Counted from the stretch's first letter, positions 47,078-56,589 are shown. The stretch is 64,000 bases of DNA from Sulfurovum sp. (GCA_027068435.1 JAMOTA010000013.1:1-64000), one strand, 5' to 3'. Notes: a model not told the origin generated them from the sequence alone. Program-made: numbers and translations.

Positions 47078-47083
47078 TATAAT
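47078..47083 (+). promoter_or_regulatory. -10 element (TATAAT) and leader of rplT
   Basis: AAGCTATAAT is followed by about 130 bases of untranslated leader with small hairpins, such as ATGCAA-CTCG-TTGCAT around 47157-47172. This suggests rplT has a separate promoter and possibly L20 autoregulation. The leader does not match a family I can name. Confidence 0.45.
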
Positions 47084-47217
47084 CCCCCGATTAGGGGCAA
47101 GTTTAAGCAGAGAAAATGCTTAACACCTACTATAACATGACTTCAGCAGTCGGCTCATGCAACTCGTTGCATTTGAAGAAGCTTTAGCATAGTACAAGTA
47201 TAAGGTAAAGGATAACC

Positions 47218-47574
47218 ATGAGAGTAAAAACTGGTGTTGTAAGATCAAGAAGACACAGAAAACTATTAAAACAAGCTAGAGGATTTTACAGTGGTAGAAG
47301 AAAGCACTTTAGAAAAGCTAAAGAGCAACTCGAGCGTTCATTAGTATATGCTTACAGAGATAGAAGACAAAAAAAGAGAGATTTCAGAAGATTATGGATT
47401 ACGCGTATCAATGCGGCTACAAGACTTAATGGTATGAACTACTCAACATTTATGCATGGTTTAAAACTTGCAAATATTGAACTTGACAGAAAAATTCTTG
47501 CTGATATGGCAATGAACGCACCTGAAACGTTCACAAAAATAGCTGATGCTTCTAAAGCAGCACTTGCTAAATAA
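47218..47574 (+). CDS. rplT: 50S ribosomal protein L20
   Basis: This 118-residue protein has the long basic N-terminal helix ([22 protein letters not shown]) and the conserved [12 protein letters not shown]. It is essential for early 50S assembly and in many bacteria represses its own operon by binding the mRNA leader. It is followed by a good terminator. Confidence 0.97.
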   Translation: MRVKTGVVRSRRHRKLLKQARGFYSGRRKHFRKAKEQLERSLVYAYRDRRQKKRDFRRLWITRINAATRLNGMNYSTFMHGLKLANIELDRKILADMAMNAPETFTKIADASKAALAK

Positions 47575-47592
47575 GTCTTAGTTGACTATCTT

Positions 47593-47625
47593 TTGAGGAG
47601 TCTCGGCTCCTCAACCCCATTTTTA
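47593..47625 (+). terminator. rho-independent terminator after rplT
   Basis: TTGAGGAG and CTCCTCAA form an 8-bp stem with a 6-base loop, followed by CCCCATTTTT. Confidence 0.75.
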
Positions 47626-47660
47626 ACCATTTCTCCTCTAATCATTAAGGAAAATTATCT

Positions 47661-49475
47661 TTGAAAAAAATACTTTTTATACTTCTATTTCTCTATATAA
47701 CAATACTCTCTTCCAATAATGATTTTGATGAATTTATTAATACACAAATTAAAATGGAAGCACAGTTTCTTGACCAAAATATTTCATTAGACGAAAAAAT
47801 GGATATGCAAGAGAAGCAAGACAAAATGTATCAAAAATTCTTCTTTAAATATGCTACTGAAAAAGAGATGCATCTTCAAAGTCTTGATCCTTATTATACG
47901 AAAATAAAACGATTAAAACTACGTTTAAAAAACAATCAATATAAGGGATACTATAATGCAGCTAAACGCGATGAAGTCCTTCTAAAAGCATATACGTTAC
48001 GTCAAGATATACGCAATTTACTACATGCTACTTTACTAAGTACAGAAAATACAAAAAAATCTACTTTTGAAGATAAAATTAATACTTTAGTACTTATATT
48101 TTATGAAAAGTTTAAACCATTAGATACGCATAAATATATTTCAGATACTAATGAGACAAATACCATTTTAAAAGACCTACATGAAGCATTAAAAACAGAA
48201 AATGCTTTGGAGAGTATTACCAATATTTTTACCTCTTCTTTAATACTCAATAAGTTATTAATTTATCGTACCTCACGGATTTCAGACTCAAAGTTTTTCA
48301 CTATTTTAAACACCATTAATAAATCTCCTTATAGTGAAAAATTCAATAAGTATTTACTACCATTACATTTAGATACAGCAAAAATTATAGCAGTACTTTT
48401 ATTTATCTTATTTATTATGATTATTATTAAATTAATGTATATTATTATTAATTACTTTTTACGACACTATAAATTAAAAGAGAATGATATAGACTATATT
48501 CATTCACATATTACCTCCGTGTTTAATATTTTTGCTGTATTACTTATTTTACATCTTATTATCGTAGCTTTCATTGGTATCGATATAAGTAGTTTATATA
48601 TTACTAAGATGTTTGGTATTCTTTATGTGGTTATTATCTCTTTACTTGCCTATCGTATTACACATACAGTAGCGTATCTAAAAATAGAGAGAATGAAAAA
48701 AAGTAAGATACTTAAAAATGAAGTTGTGAATCTTTCTATTAAGGTAATTAATGGACTTATTCTTCTTGTTGCTATAATATTTATTTTAAAAATATTGGGA
48801 GTGAATCTCACCGCACTATTATCTGGATTAGGGATAGCAGGAGCAGCAGTAGCTTTTGCAGCTAAAGATAGTATTGCCAATATTTTTGGGTCTATTTCTA
48901 TTTTGGCTGGTGATATTTTTGAACAAGGAGATTGGATAGAGACAAAAGATGTCAATGGTACCGTTGTAGAGATAGGGCTAAGAGCCTCTACTATACGTAC
49001 ATTCGATAATGCACTTATCTCTATACCTAACTTTGAGTTAGCTAACTCTGGGGTAAAAAACTGGAGTAGAAGACGTATAGGAAGACGTATAAAGATGAAT
49101 CTCTCTGTTACCTATGAGTCTAAATTTTCAGATATTAATCAAGCTATATTAGAGATAAGAGAGATGTTGAAAGAGCATAAAGGTATAGCTAACCAACGTA
49201 CCGAATATAAAAATGAATATCGCCAAGCAAGACTTGTTTCTGCAGAAGATTTTCAGGGTGTGAAACGTACAACATTAGTCTATATGGACAATTTTTCAGA
49301 ATCAAGTATCGATATCTTAGTTTACTGCTTTAGCCGTACAGTAGAGTGGAGTGAGTGGCTAGAGGTAAAAGAGGATGTTATGTATAAAATTGCAGAAATT
49401 TTTGAAAAGAATCATCTTGAATTTGCTTATCCTACATTAACGCTACACAAGGGTATAGGTACTTCCAAAAACTAG
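47661..49475 (+). CDS. MscS-family mechanosensitive channel
   Basis: The 604-residue protein has a signal peptide (about 1-20), a large helical periplasmic domain (20-230), and about five membrane helices (230-400). The MscS pore region has LLSGLGIAGAAVAFAAKDSI with the Gly/Ala packing pattern (about 385-405). The beta domain (GDIFEQGDWIETKDVNGTVVEIGLRASTIRT) and the cytoplasmic alpha/beta domain follow. It releases solutes under hypo-osmotic shock. The start is TTG with AAGGAAA upstream. Confidence 0.93.
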   Translation: MKKILFILLFLYITILSSNNDFDEFINTQIKMEAQFLDQNISLDEKMDMQEKQDKMYQKFFFKYATEKEMHLQSLDPYYTKIKRLKLRLKNNQYKGYYNAAKRDEVLLKAYTLRQDIRNLLHATLLSTENTKKSTFEDKINTLVLIFYEKFKPLDTHKYISDTNETNTILKDLHEALKTENALESITNIFTSSLILNKLLIYRTSRISDSKFFTILNTINKSPYSEKFNKYLLPLHLDTAKIIAVLLFILFIMIIIKLMYIIINYFLRHYKLKENDIDYIHSHITSVFNIFAVLLILHLIIVAFIGIDISSLYITKMFGILYVVIISLLAYRITHTVAYLKIERMKKSKILKNEVVNLSIKVINGLILLVAIIFILKILGVNLTALLSGLGIAGAAVAFAAKDSIANIFGSISILAGDIFEQGDWIETKDVNGTVVEIGLRASTIRTFDNALISIPNFELANSGVKNWSRRRIGRRIKMNLSVTYESKFSDINQAILEIREMLKEHKGIANQRTEYKNEYRQARLVSAEDFQGVKRTTLVYMDNFSESSIDILVYCFSRTVEWSEWLEVKEDVMYKIAEIFEKNHLEFAYPTLTLHKGIGTSKN

Positions 49476-49508
49476 CATATTTTGGCAAGATACCTATTTA
49501 CTTAATCT

Positions 49509-50246
49509 TTACCCTCTTTGTGTTTCACCTTGGTAACCGATAATTCCTGGCTGAAGATTAGATACTTGTTCAAAGCCTAGAGATTTCATGGCATGTTGTA
49601 CTTGAAAACTTCTACTTCCTGTGTGACAATATACAATAACAGGTGTTTTTTTCTTGTCATTATGCTCTTCTATTTTGGCATAAAATTGAGATGTAGGCAC
49701 TAAAGCATCTGTACCTACGATATGACCCATCTGAAACTCCATAAACTCACGTACATCTAAAAGTGTAAACGCTATCATATTAAGATTTCTAGCTTCAATG
49801 AGTGCTTCAAGTTCATCACCATCTAGTTGCTCTTCTTTAAGAAGTGTTTGGGCTTGTTCTTGCGTAAGCCCTTTTGAGTGTTGATGTACGATCTCTTCTA
49901 TCTCATTTTTTTCTGTTTGAGCTTTTGCGTACTCTGGTGTACAGAAAATACCACAATGACAAAGACCCTCTTCAGGAATCTCTTTTTCTAAAGCAGGTTT
50001 ACACGGACAGATGCGGTTATTGGCAGCTTTTTGCTCCTCTTTTGTCTCTCCTTCTACCATGAAACATGGGCAGAAACGTTTTCCGTAAATAAGCTTGTTT
50101 CTAGCAAGTCCCATAGTTACACCCTCATTCACTTCTTCATTGGGGTTTTGAACAAAACCAAATTGATTATTGACTTTCTCTACAAACTGTATGGTTTTTT
50201 CCATCTCTGCTTGAAACTCATCTGAATTCATATCTATTTGTTGCAT
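49509..50246 (-). CDS. ferredoxin-thioredoxin reductase catalytic domain fused to rhodanese
   Basis: The 245-residue protein joins two domains. The N-terminal part (about 10-115) carries the FTR catalytic-subunit pattern CPC-CPC-CHC (RFCPCF, ICPCKP, LCHCGIFC), which binds a 4Fe-4S cluster next to a redox disulfide. The C-terminal rhodanese (about 155-245) has the active loop VYCHTGSRS. The pair suggests electron-driven reduction of a persulfide or disulfide carried by the rhodanese, possibly in cytoplasmic sulfur metabolism. It has no FTR variable subunit nearby. Confidence 0.85.
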   Translation of the reverse strand: MQQIDMNSDEFQAEMEKTIQFVEKVNNQFGFVQNPNEEVNEGVTMGLARNKLIYGKRFCPCFMVEGETKEEQKAANNRICPCKPALEKEIPEEGLCHCGIFCTPEYAKAQTEKNEIEEIVHQHSKGLTQEQAQTLLKEEQLDGDELEALIEARNLNMIAFTLLDVREFMEFQMGHIVGTDALVPTSQFYAKIEEHNDKKKTPVIVYCHTGSRSFQVQHAMKSLGFEQVSNLQPGIIGYQGETQRG

Positions 50247-50257
50247 ATTATTATCCT

Positions 50258-50728
50258 TTATTGTGTGTTATTATCAAACTCTTTTGCTATATCGTTAAAC
50301 TCTTTGGCATAGACTTTCATCTTCTCATTCCACTGCTCAAGAAAACTTTTGGTTTTATTTAAATCTATACTAATGTGTTTTTTATCTATATCAATACCAG
50401 CATTACTGCTTTTCATCATGCCCTCGTCTAAATCTTTATGAATTTTATTCATTTTTTCTTTAATTTTATTTGCAAATGCATTGAAGAAGTGTTTTGTTTT
50501 ATTGGTATCGATAATAATTTTACCATCTTGGGTTGAAAATCCCATCTGTGAGTATTTGTTATCTTTTTTCTCTACCTCTTTGGCTTTAGCTTTTACTTTA
50601 AGCTCTTCTAGTAGAGCTTCTCTTGCCTCTTGTGCAACCTTAGCATCATGTTTTGCTTGTGCTTCTTGGGTATCTTGACATGCTGTAAATAAGAAGAGTA
50701 AAATGGTTGCTAATAAAAAGTGTTTCAT
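50258..50728 (-). CDS. small lipoprotein with charged helices
   Basis: The call gives 156 residues with a lipoprotein signal (MKHFLLATILLFLFTAC, lipobox Cys at 17). The mature part is Glu/Lys/Ala-rich and predicted helical. It contains a repeated motif, KIIIDTNKTKHFFNAFANKIK and HISIDLNKTKSFLEQWNEKMK, about 45 residues apart. The track begins 39 bases earlier, but the ATG at 50728 has AAAAAAGG and the lipobox. The gap to the FTR-rhodanese gene is 11 bases. Function unknown. Confidence 0.78.
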   Translation of the reverse strand: MKHFLLATILLFLFTACQDTQEAQAKHDAKVAQEAREALLEELKVKAKAKEVEKKDNKYSQMGFSTQDGKIIIDTNKTKHFFNAFANKIKEKMNKIHKDLDEGMMKSSNAGIDIDKKHISIDLNKTKSFLEQWNEKMKVYAKEFNDIAKEFDNNTQ

Positions 50729-50810
50729 TGCATCTACCTTTTTTAAAATATTAAAGGTATTATACATATGTTTATATAAAAGTGTATCTCATTAAAAAAG
50801 TAGTTATAGT

Positions 50811-51320
50811 ATGAAACGAAGAGTTTTTTTAATCTTAGGGTCAATTTTTGGACTCTCCTCTATCTTATCTTCTAAAGATACTGATGTTCTAAAACTCTCA
50901 TCTTCACTGCAAGTAAAAAAGACTATATCTGCAGTGCAAGAGCATCTCTTCCCCACACAAAGTCTTCTCCCCTCGGCTAAGTCCATGCAAGTAATAGAGT
51001 TTTTATTTGAAACTATTATGCATAAAACGTATGATAAAGATATTCGCCTATTTATCCTTCAAGGTGCCAAAGAGTTAGAACGGCGTGAGAGGGGTGTATT
51101 TGTTTCTCTTACTTTCTTAGAGAAAGAGCGTGCCTTAAGAGCGTATGAAAACAGCTCGTATGGAAGTAGTTGGCTCTCTCAGATTATGGTTTTAACCCTT
51201 GAGGCTATGCTTAGTGACCCTATATATGGTTCTAATATCCATCAAGAGGCTTGGAGTGCGTTAGGTACAAATGGTGGAGAGCCAAGACCAAAGAAAGAGT
51301 ATCTTTTTGATGAAATATGA
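50811..51320 (+). CDS. gluconate 2-dehydrogenase subunit 3-like protein
   Basis: The 169-residue protein has an N-terminal signal or anchor (MKRRVFLILGSIFGLSS). The helical domain resembles the small subunit of membrane-bound gluconate-type flavin dehydrogenases (FPTQSLLPSAKSMQVIEFL, LSDPIYGSNIHQEAWSALG). It overlaps the GMC oxidoreductase gene by 11 bases, the normal pairing, and helps export or stability of the large subunit. Confidence 0.85.
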   Translation: MKRRVFLILGSIFGLSSILSSKDTDVLKLSSSLQVKKTISAVQEHLFPTQSLLPSAKSMQVIEFLFETIMHKTYDKDIRLFILQGAKELERRERGVFVSLTFLEKERALRAYENSSYGSSWLSQIMVLTLEAMLSDPIYGSNIHQEAWSALGTNGGEPRPKKEYLFDEI

Positions 51321-52989
51321 TGTCATAGTTGTTGGTTCAGGAGTAGGGGGAGCTGGAGTTGCATACAGCTTATGTAAAGCAGGCTATAAAGTAGCACTGT
51401 TAGAAAAAGGTAAGCTTATTAAAAGAGAAGAGTTCTCTAAAGATGAGTTAGCTTATGTACGTAGAGATATTGTAACCCCAAACCCTTTTGAAGAGTACCA
51501 CACCATAGAAGAGAGAGTAGATGGAGCATGGGTAAGTACATCTACTTATGCTTCTGGTTGGAGTTTTTGGAATGGTAATATCGTAGGAGGCTCTTCTACT
51601 TTTATGTCAGGAATGTTTCATCGTATGCACCCAGATGATTTTAGACTTAAAAGTAAGTATGGTAAGATAAAGGGTGCAAATGTTGAAGATTGGGCTATCT
51701 CTTATGAAGAGTTAGAACCGTACTATACTTTAGCAGAAGAGCTTGTGGGTATTACAGGTAGAGCAAACACGCATCGCTTTTCTCCTCCTAGAAGTAGAAC
51801 TTACTTTTCTCAAGCACCTACTAAAGAGAATGAAGTGGTAAAACTGTTTGATAAAAGTTGTAAAGACTTAGGTGTTACCTCTTTAGTTACTGCTAGAGCC
51901 ATACTATCTAAAGATAGAGGCACACGTAAGGGGTGTTACTACTCCAACTTTTGTGGAAGTTATGGTTGTAGCTCTGGGGCAAAGGGGAGTGCTATGGAAG
52001 CTCTTATCAAACCAGCTCTTGCAACAGGTAACCTTACGCTTATGAGTAATACTTATGTAAAAAAGCTTCTTTGTAACACTGAAACAGAGGTAGAGTCTGT
52101 TTTAGTGCTTAACACCATTACAAAAGAGGAGAAACAGCTTTTTGCTAAAGTATTTGTTGTGGCTGCACAAGCACATGAGAGTGCTAGACTTTTACTAAAC
52201 TCAGCTAACAAATACTACCCAGATGGTTTAGCTAACAGTAGTGGAGAGTTAGGAAAAAACTTACTTTTTTCAGGGGGAGGTTATGGATATGGTGAATTAC
52301 ATAAAGATGCACTACAGCAGATAAGTTTTGCATCACTCATGCAAAAAGGACTTTTTATTAATCGCTCTATTCTAGACTGGTACTTTGTTGAACATTGGTG
52401 GAAAGGTAAGTTTAAAGGTGGACTTGTAGAGTTTATGTTTGAACATCAAAATATCATCTCTCGTGCCGTAAGAAGTACAAAGAGTGAGCATAAGCTATTA
52501 TGGGGTAAAGCATTAGGGGAACATCTTGTTAGTAAATTTACAAAGAGTAAAAATGTACGTTTTGAAGTCTTTACTGATTGGCTTCCTCATAGCAACTGCT
52601 TTATATCTTTAGATAAAACACATAAAGATACGTATGGAATGCCCGTAGGTAAACTACGTATAGAGGCACATCCACAAGATGTGAAAGTGGGAGAGTATCT
52701 TGCTAAAAAATGTGAAGCAGTGTTAGAGGAGATGGGTGCAACCAATATACGAAGTGTCATTAATGCTTTACCTCCTCCAAATCTTATAGCTGGGGGCTGT
52801 CGCTTTGGTACGAATCCTAAAACTTCTGTACTCAATAAATATTGTCAAACACACGATATAGAAAACCTCTTTGTCTCTGATGCAAGCTTCATGCCAACAG
52901 GTGGTTCTACCCCTTATAGTTGGACTATTTATGCCAATGCACTCCGCGTAGGAGAACATATTGTAAAGCAGTTACGAAAGCGTAGTTGA
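51310..52989 (+). CDS. GMC-family FAD-dependent dehydrogenase
   Basis: The call gives 559 residues. The FAD-binding GSGVGGAGVAYSL is at residues 8-20, GGSSTFMSGMFHRMHP follows at about 95, and the C-terminal GMC motif has LFVSDASFMPTGGSTPYSWTIYANALR. The cysteine-rich stretch GCYYSNFCGSYGCSSGAKGSA occurs in this dehydrogenase subgroup. It oxidises a sugar, sugar acid or alcohol, and the substrate is unknown. ATG 51310 gives the proper N terminus MKYDVIVVGSG. No cytochrome subunit is encoded next to it. Confidence 0.9.
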   Translation: MKYDVIVVGSGVGGAGVAYSLCKAGYKVALLEKGKLIKREEFSKDELAYVRRDIVTPNPFEEYHTIEERVDGAWVSTSTYASGWSFWNGNIVGGSSTFMSGMFHRMHPDDFRLKSKYGKIKGANVEDWAISYEELEPYYTLAEELVGITGRANTHRFSPPRSRTYFSQAPTKENEVVKLFDKSCKDLGVTSLVTARAILSKDRGTRKGCYYSNFCGSYGCSSGAKGSAMEALIKPALATGNLTLMSNTYVKKLLCNTETEVESVLVLNTITKEEKQLFAKVFVVAAQAHESARLLLNSANKYYPDGLANSSGELGKNLLFSGGGYGYGELHKDALQQISFASLMQKGLFINRSILDWYFVEHWWKGKFKGGLVEFMFEHQNIISRAVRSTKSEHKLLWGKALGEHLVSKFTKSKNVRFEVFTDWLPHSNCFISLDKTHKDTYGMPVGKLRIEAHPQDVKVGEYLAKKCEAVLEEMGATNIRSVINALPPPNLIAGGCRFGTNPKTSVLNKYCQTHDIENLFVSDASFMPTGGSTPYSWTIYANALRVGEHIVKQLRKRS

Positions 52990-53296
52990 AGCTGTTTTTT
53001 ATTTTAAAGCATATTGCGTTATTATAATTTATAGAGGTATTAAAAAATTAAACCTCATTTAGAAGCAGAGACTGAAAATAATAGAGCTTTAAAATAGTTA
53101 TATGTTATTTCTCTTCTCTCATGCTGTTATAGAGTTTTGTTTCAATTATAAGTACGATAAGATAGCACTTAGTATTAAGTTATATTTAAAATTAAGTTTA
53201 TTATTGATTAACGAATAATTGTTATAATTACATATATATTATCTTAGTATGGAACACAGTTTCTACTAAAAAACAATTCAACATTAGGAGAATTTA
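52990..53296. other. 307-base intergenic region without a gene
   Basis: This stretch is AT-rich with no convincing open reading frame or RNA. A TATAAT at 53223-53228 (GTTATAATTAC) and the ribosome site TAGGAG at 53285-53290 serve the following gene. Confidence 0.6.
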
Positions 53297-54478
53297 TTGA
53301 AAAAACTTTATACATTATTATTAACACTGTCATTTGGTACAGTATCGAGTTATGCGGCAACAAAAACAGTAAAGCATACCATTAAAAGTGGTGAAACACT
53401 TTATATGATTGCACATAAAAATCATACGACAATAGATGAAGTAAGAGTAGTAAATAACCTGAAAAAAGGTGAAACACTTAAATTAGGTAATGTATTAACG
53501 GTTCCTCAAAACACTTACTTTCCTGATAAAAAGATAGTAAAACATACTATAAAAAGTGGAGAGACACTCTTTACTATTGCTCGTAAGCATAAAACATCTG
53601 TAGATAAAGTAAGAGAAGCAAATGGCTTAAAATTAGATGACATGCTTAAAGTAGGTAAAGTCTTAACTATTGCAGAGAACACTTACTTCCCTCCTGAGGG
53701 TAAAAAACAAGCACCTAAACCTAGTAAAATAGTAAAACATACTATAAAAAGTGGAGAGACGCTCTTTACTATTGCTCGTAAGTATGGTTCTTCAGTAAAA
53801 GATGTGAGAGAGAAAAATGGTCTTAAGCTCAATGAAACATTAGCATTAGGAAAAGTATTACTTGTACCTAGAAATAGTTATACTAAAGGTAGTACAAAAA
53901 TAGTAAAGAACCAAAAAAAGATTACTAAGACTAAACATTCTAAAAAGTATGCAAAAAAGAAAAAATCTCATATTAAAAAGAGAGTTAAAGAGCAAAAACT
54001 TGCAAGAACACTAAGAAAAGTTAAAACAAAAAGATCTACTAAAAAACATAACGGTTTCTCTTTTGATAATATTTTCTTTAGTAGAAATTCAAATTCAAAG
54101 TCTAAAAAGATTACTAGTCTAGCAAAAAAAAAGCTTGGCAAAAGATATGTATGGGGTGCGATAGGTACTAAAAATACTTTTGACTGTTCAGGATTTACTT
54201 CTTATGTATGTAAAAAGAATGGTATCTCTATTCCTAGAACATCAAGAGCACAATCTTCTTACGGTAAATACGTAAGTAGAAGTAACCTTAGACCAGGAGA
54301 TCTTATCTTCTTTGATACTTCTAAAAGACGTAAAGGGTATGTTAATCATGTAGGTATCTATTTAGGTAATGATAGATTTATTCATGCAAGTTCTGCTAAA
54401 AAGAAAGTGGTGATTAGTAAGTTAGGTAAGTCATTCTATAGTAGAAGATACAAAGGTGCAAGACGCGTAACATCTTAA
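53297..54478 (+). CDS. LysM-repeat NlpC/P60 peptidoglycan hydrolase
   Basis: The 393-residue secreted protein has a signal peptide (about 1-20) and three LysM repeats (about 25-70, 79-125 and 144-190, each opening KHTIKSGETL). A long Lys-rich linker follows (205-265). The NlpC/P60 endopeptidase domain (about 275-393) has FDCSGFTSYVC (nucleophile Cys), NHVGIYL (His) and FIHASSAKK. It cuts peptide stems in peptidoglycan. The start is TTG with TAGGAG 6 bases before. The near-identical LysM coding copies may recombine. Confidence 0.93.
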   Translation: MKKLYTLLLTLSFGTVSSYAATKTVKHTIKSGETLYMIAHKNHTTIDEVRVVNNLKKGETLKLGNVLTVPQNTYFPDKKIVKHTIKSGETLFTIARKHKTSVDKVREANGLKLDDMLKVGKVLTIAENTYFPPEGKKQAPKPSKIVKHTIKSGETLFTIARKYGSSVKDVREKNGLKLNETLALGKVLLVPRNSYTKGSTKIVKNQKKITKTKHSKKYAKKKKSHIKKRVKEQKLARTLRKVKTKRSTKKHNGFSFDNIFFSRNSNSKSKKITSLAKKKLGKRYVWGAIGTKNTFDCSGFTSYVCKKNGISIPRTSRAQSSYGKYVSRSNLRPGDLIFFDTSKRRKGYVNHVGIYLGNDRFIHASSAKKKVVISKLGKSFYSRRYKGARRVTS

Positions 54479-54494
54479 ACCATTTCTCTCTTTA

Positions 54495-54513
54495 GAGGAG
54501 TTTTACACTCCTC
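54495..54513 (+). terminator. terminator between the NlpC/P60 gene and ilvD
   Basis: GAGGAGT and ACTCCTC form a 7-bp stem with a 5-base loop, 16 bases after the stop codon, between convergent genes. Confidence 0.55.
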
Positions 54514-54562
54514 ATCTCTTTGAAACTTTTCTATATTATTTTATAACATAGGGTGAAGCAGA

Positions 54563-56251
54563 TTACTCTGCTTCTAGTACTGCTCCATTACTTGCATTTG
54601 TTACTAAGGCTCTGTACTGCTTTAACCATCTACTCTTAAGAGGTTTTACGAGTGGTTTAAAGTTTTCTTTTCTTTGTGCTATCACTTCGTCACTTAAGTT
54701 TGCTTGTAAAATGTACTTATCCACATCAATATGAATCTCATCGCCATCTTCAAGTAGTCCTATAAGACCACCTTCTGCTGCTTCAGGACTTACATGACCG
54801 ATGCTCGCACCTCTAGTAGCTCCAGAGAACCTACCATCTGTAATAAGTGCAACATCATCTCCAAGACCCATACCCATGATAAGACTTGTAGGGCTTAGCA
54901 TCTCTTGCATACCTGGACCACCTTTTGGACCTTCATAACGTATAACAACAACATTACCAGCTTTTACTTTGCCATTGATAATACCTTTAATTGCTTCATC
55001 TTGTGAGTTGAAACATACAGCAGTACCTGTAAATACTCTATCACCTGTAATCCCTGCTGTTTTAATTACCGCACCTTGTTCAGCCAAGTTACCATAAAGT
55101 ATAGCAAGACCACCAACTTCAGAGTAAGGGTTATCTATCGTATGAATAATGTTAGTATCTAGTATTTTACTATTTTTGACTTTTTCATAGAGTGTCTCAC
55201 CTGTAACATTGAGGTTATCAAGTAAAATATTATCTCCACGTTTTATCATCTCGTGCATTACGGCATTAACCCCACCAGCTTTATTGATATCTTCCATGTG
55301 TACAGTTGTTAAAGAAGGAGATATTTTAGCGATATGAGAAACACGCTTAGAGATAGCATTGATATCTTCAAGGTTAAAGTTGACATCTGCCTCTTTAGCA
55401 ATAGCTAGCATATGAAGTACAGTATTTGAAGAACCACCCATTGCCATATCTACAGCAAAGGCATTACGTACAGCATTTTCATTAAGAATATTTTTCATTC
55501 TATACTTTTCACGCTCTGATGCTTCAAATTTAGCTATTTCACATACACGACGAGCTGCTTTTTTGTAGAGTTCGGTTCTCTCTGGTGTCAATGCCAAGAT
55601 AGTTCCATTCCCTGGAAGGGCAATACCCATAGCTTCCATAAGTGTATTCATAGAGTTCGCTGTAAACATACCAGAACATGAACCACCACTTGGACAAGCA
55701 TTACACTCTATGTCTGTAAGTTCTGCTTCGTCTATCTCTCCTGCTTCAAATTGACCTACTGCTTCAAATGCAGTTGCTAGGTCTATAGGTGTACCATCTT
55801 TCTTGTACCCTTTCTCCATAGGACCACCAGAGACAAATACTGTAGGTACATTGACTCTTAATGCACCCATAATCATCCCTGGAACGATTTTGTCACAGTT
55901 AGGTATAGCTATCATTGCATCAAGCTTGTGAGCGTTCATTACCGTCTCTATAGAATTTGCAATAATCTCACGACTAGGAAGAGAGAAAAGCATACCATCA
56001 TGACCCATAGCAATACCATCATCCACCCCAATAGTATTGAACTCAAAAGGTACACAACCATTGGCTCTTATCTCATCTTTTATAATTTCTGCAACTTTAT
56101 TTAAGAAAAAATGCCCAGGAATAATCTCTATAAATGAATTTGCTACACCAATAAATGGCTTTTCAAAATCTTCATCTTTTACGCCCGTAGCACGCAATAG
56201 ACTTCTATGTGGGGCTCTACTAAAACCTTGTTTTATTTCGTCACTTCTCAT
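54563..56251 (-). CDS. ilvD: dihydroxy-acid dehydratase
   Basis: IlvD makes the 2-oxo acids for valine, isoleucine, leucine and pantothenate. The 562-residue protein has the Fe-S cysteines in [11 protein letters not shown] (about 120) and [17 protein letters not shown] (about 190), the metal-binding [13 protein letters not shown], and the C-terminal [22 protein letters not shown]. It stands alone, convergent with the hydrolase gene. Confidence 0.96.
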   Translation of the reverse strand: MRSDEIKQGFSRAPHRSLLRATGVKDEDFEKPFIGVANSFIEIIPGHFFLNKVAEIIKDEIRANGCVPFEFNTIGVDDGIAMGHDGMLFSLPSREIIANSIETVMNAHKLDAMIAIPNCDKIVPGMIMGALRVNVPTVFVSGGPMEKGYKKDGTPIDLATAFEAVGQFEAGEIDEAELTDIECNACPSGGSCSGMFTANSMNTLMEAMGIALPGNGTILALTPERTELYKKAARRVCEIAKFEASEREKYRMKNILNENAVRNAFAVDMAMGGSSNTVLHMLAIAKEADVNFNLEDINAISKRVSHIAKISPSLTTVHMEDINKAGGVNAVMHEMIKRGDNILLDNLNVTGETLYEKVKNSKILDTNIIHTIDNPYSEVGGLAILYGNLAEQGAVIKTAGITGDRVFTGTAVCFNSQDEAIKGIINGKVKAGNVVVIRYEGPKGGPGMQEMLSPTSLIMGMGLGDDVALITDGRFSGATRGASIGHVSPEAAEGGLIGLLEDGDEIHIDVDKYILQANLSDEVIAQRKENFKPLVKPLKSRWLKQYRALVTNASNGAVLEAE

Positions 56252-56344
56252 TGAATCACCTTTGTTAATTAAGATATTTTATGGATTATAGCACTTTTTT
56301 ATTGAAAATTGCTATTTACCCTTTACATTCAAATATTATTTAGC

Positions 56345-56350
56345 TATAAT
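56345..56350 (+). promoter_or_regulatory. -10 element (TATAAT) of the tRNA cluster
   Basis: TTAGCTATAAT lies 45 bases before tRNA-Gly. It probably drives the Gly-Leu-Cys-Ser tRNA transcript. Confidence 0.55.
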
Positions 56351-56394
56351 CGCACTCCAATTTTAAATGAACTTGTTTAAATTGGTATGGATTT

Positions 56395-56469
56395 GCGGGC
56401 GTAGCTCAGCGGTAGAGCATAACCTTGCCAAGGTTGGGGTCGACGGTTCGAACCCGTTCGCCCGCTCCA
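56395..56469 (+). tRNA. tRNA-Gly (anticodon GCC)
   Basis: The acceptor strands GCGGGCG/CGCCCGC are perfect, the anticodon loop is TTGCCAA, the T-loop is GTTCGAACC, and CCA is encoded. The length is 75 bases. Confidence 0.96.
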
Positions 56470-56502
56470 TATTTTTCAAATGTTATGAATGGTACCAATT
56501 AT

Positions 56503-56589
56503 GCCCGGGTGGTGGAATGGTAGACACAGGGGACTTAAAATCCCCCGGTCATTGTGACCGTGCCGGTTCAAGTCCGGCTCCGGGTACCA
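56503..56589 (+). tRNA. tRNA-Leu (anticodon TAA)
   Basis: This is an 87-base class II tRNA. The anticodon loop CTTAAAA gives TAA, a long variable arm is present, the T-loop is GTTCAAGTC, and CCA is encoded. The acceptor stem has two G-U pairs at its ends. Confidence 0.94.

Noticed and set aside
53360-53800. Near-identical DNA copies (about KHTIKSGETLFTIARK) as a mobile repeat
   Set aside because: They encode the LysM repeats of one protein and stay in frame, so they are explained as domain duplication.
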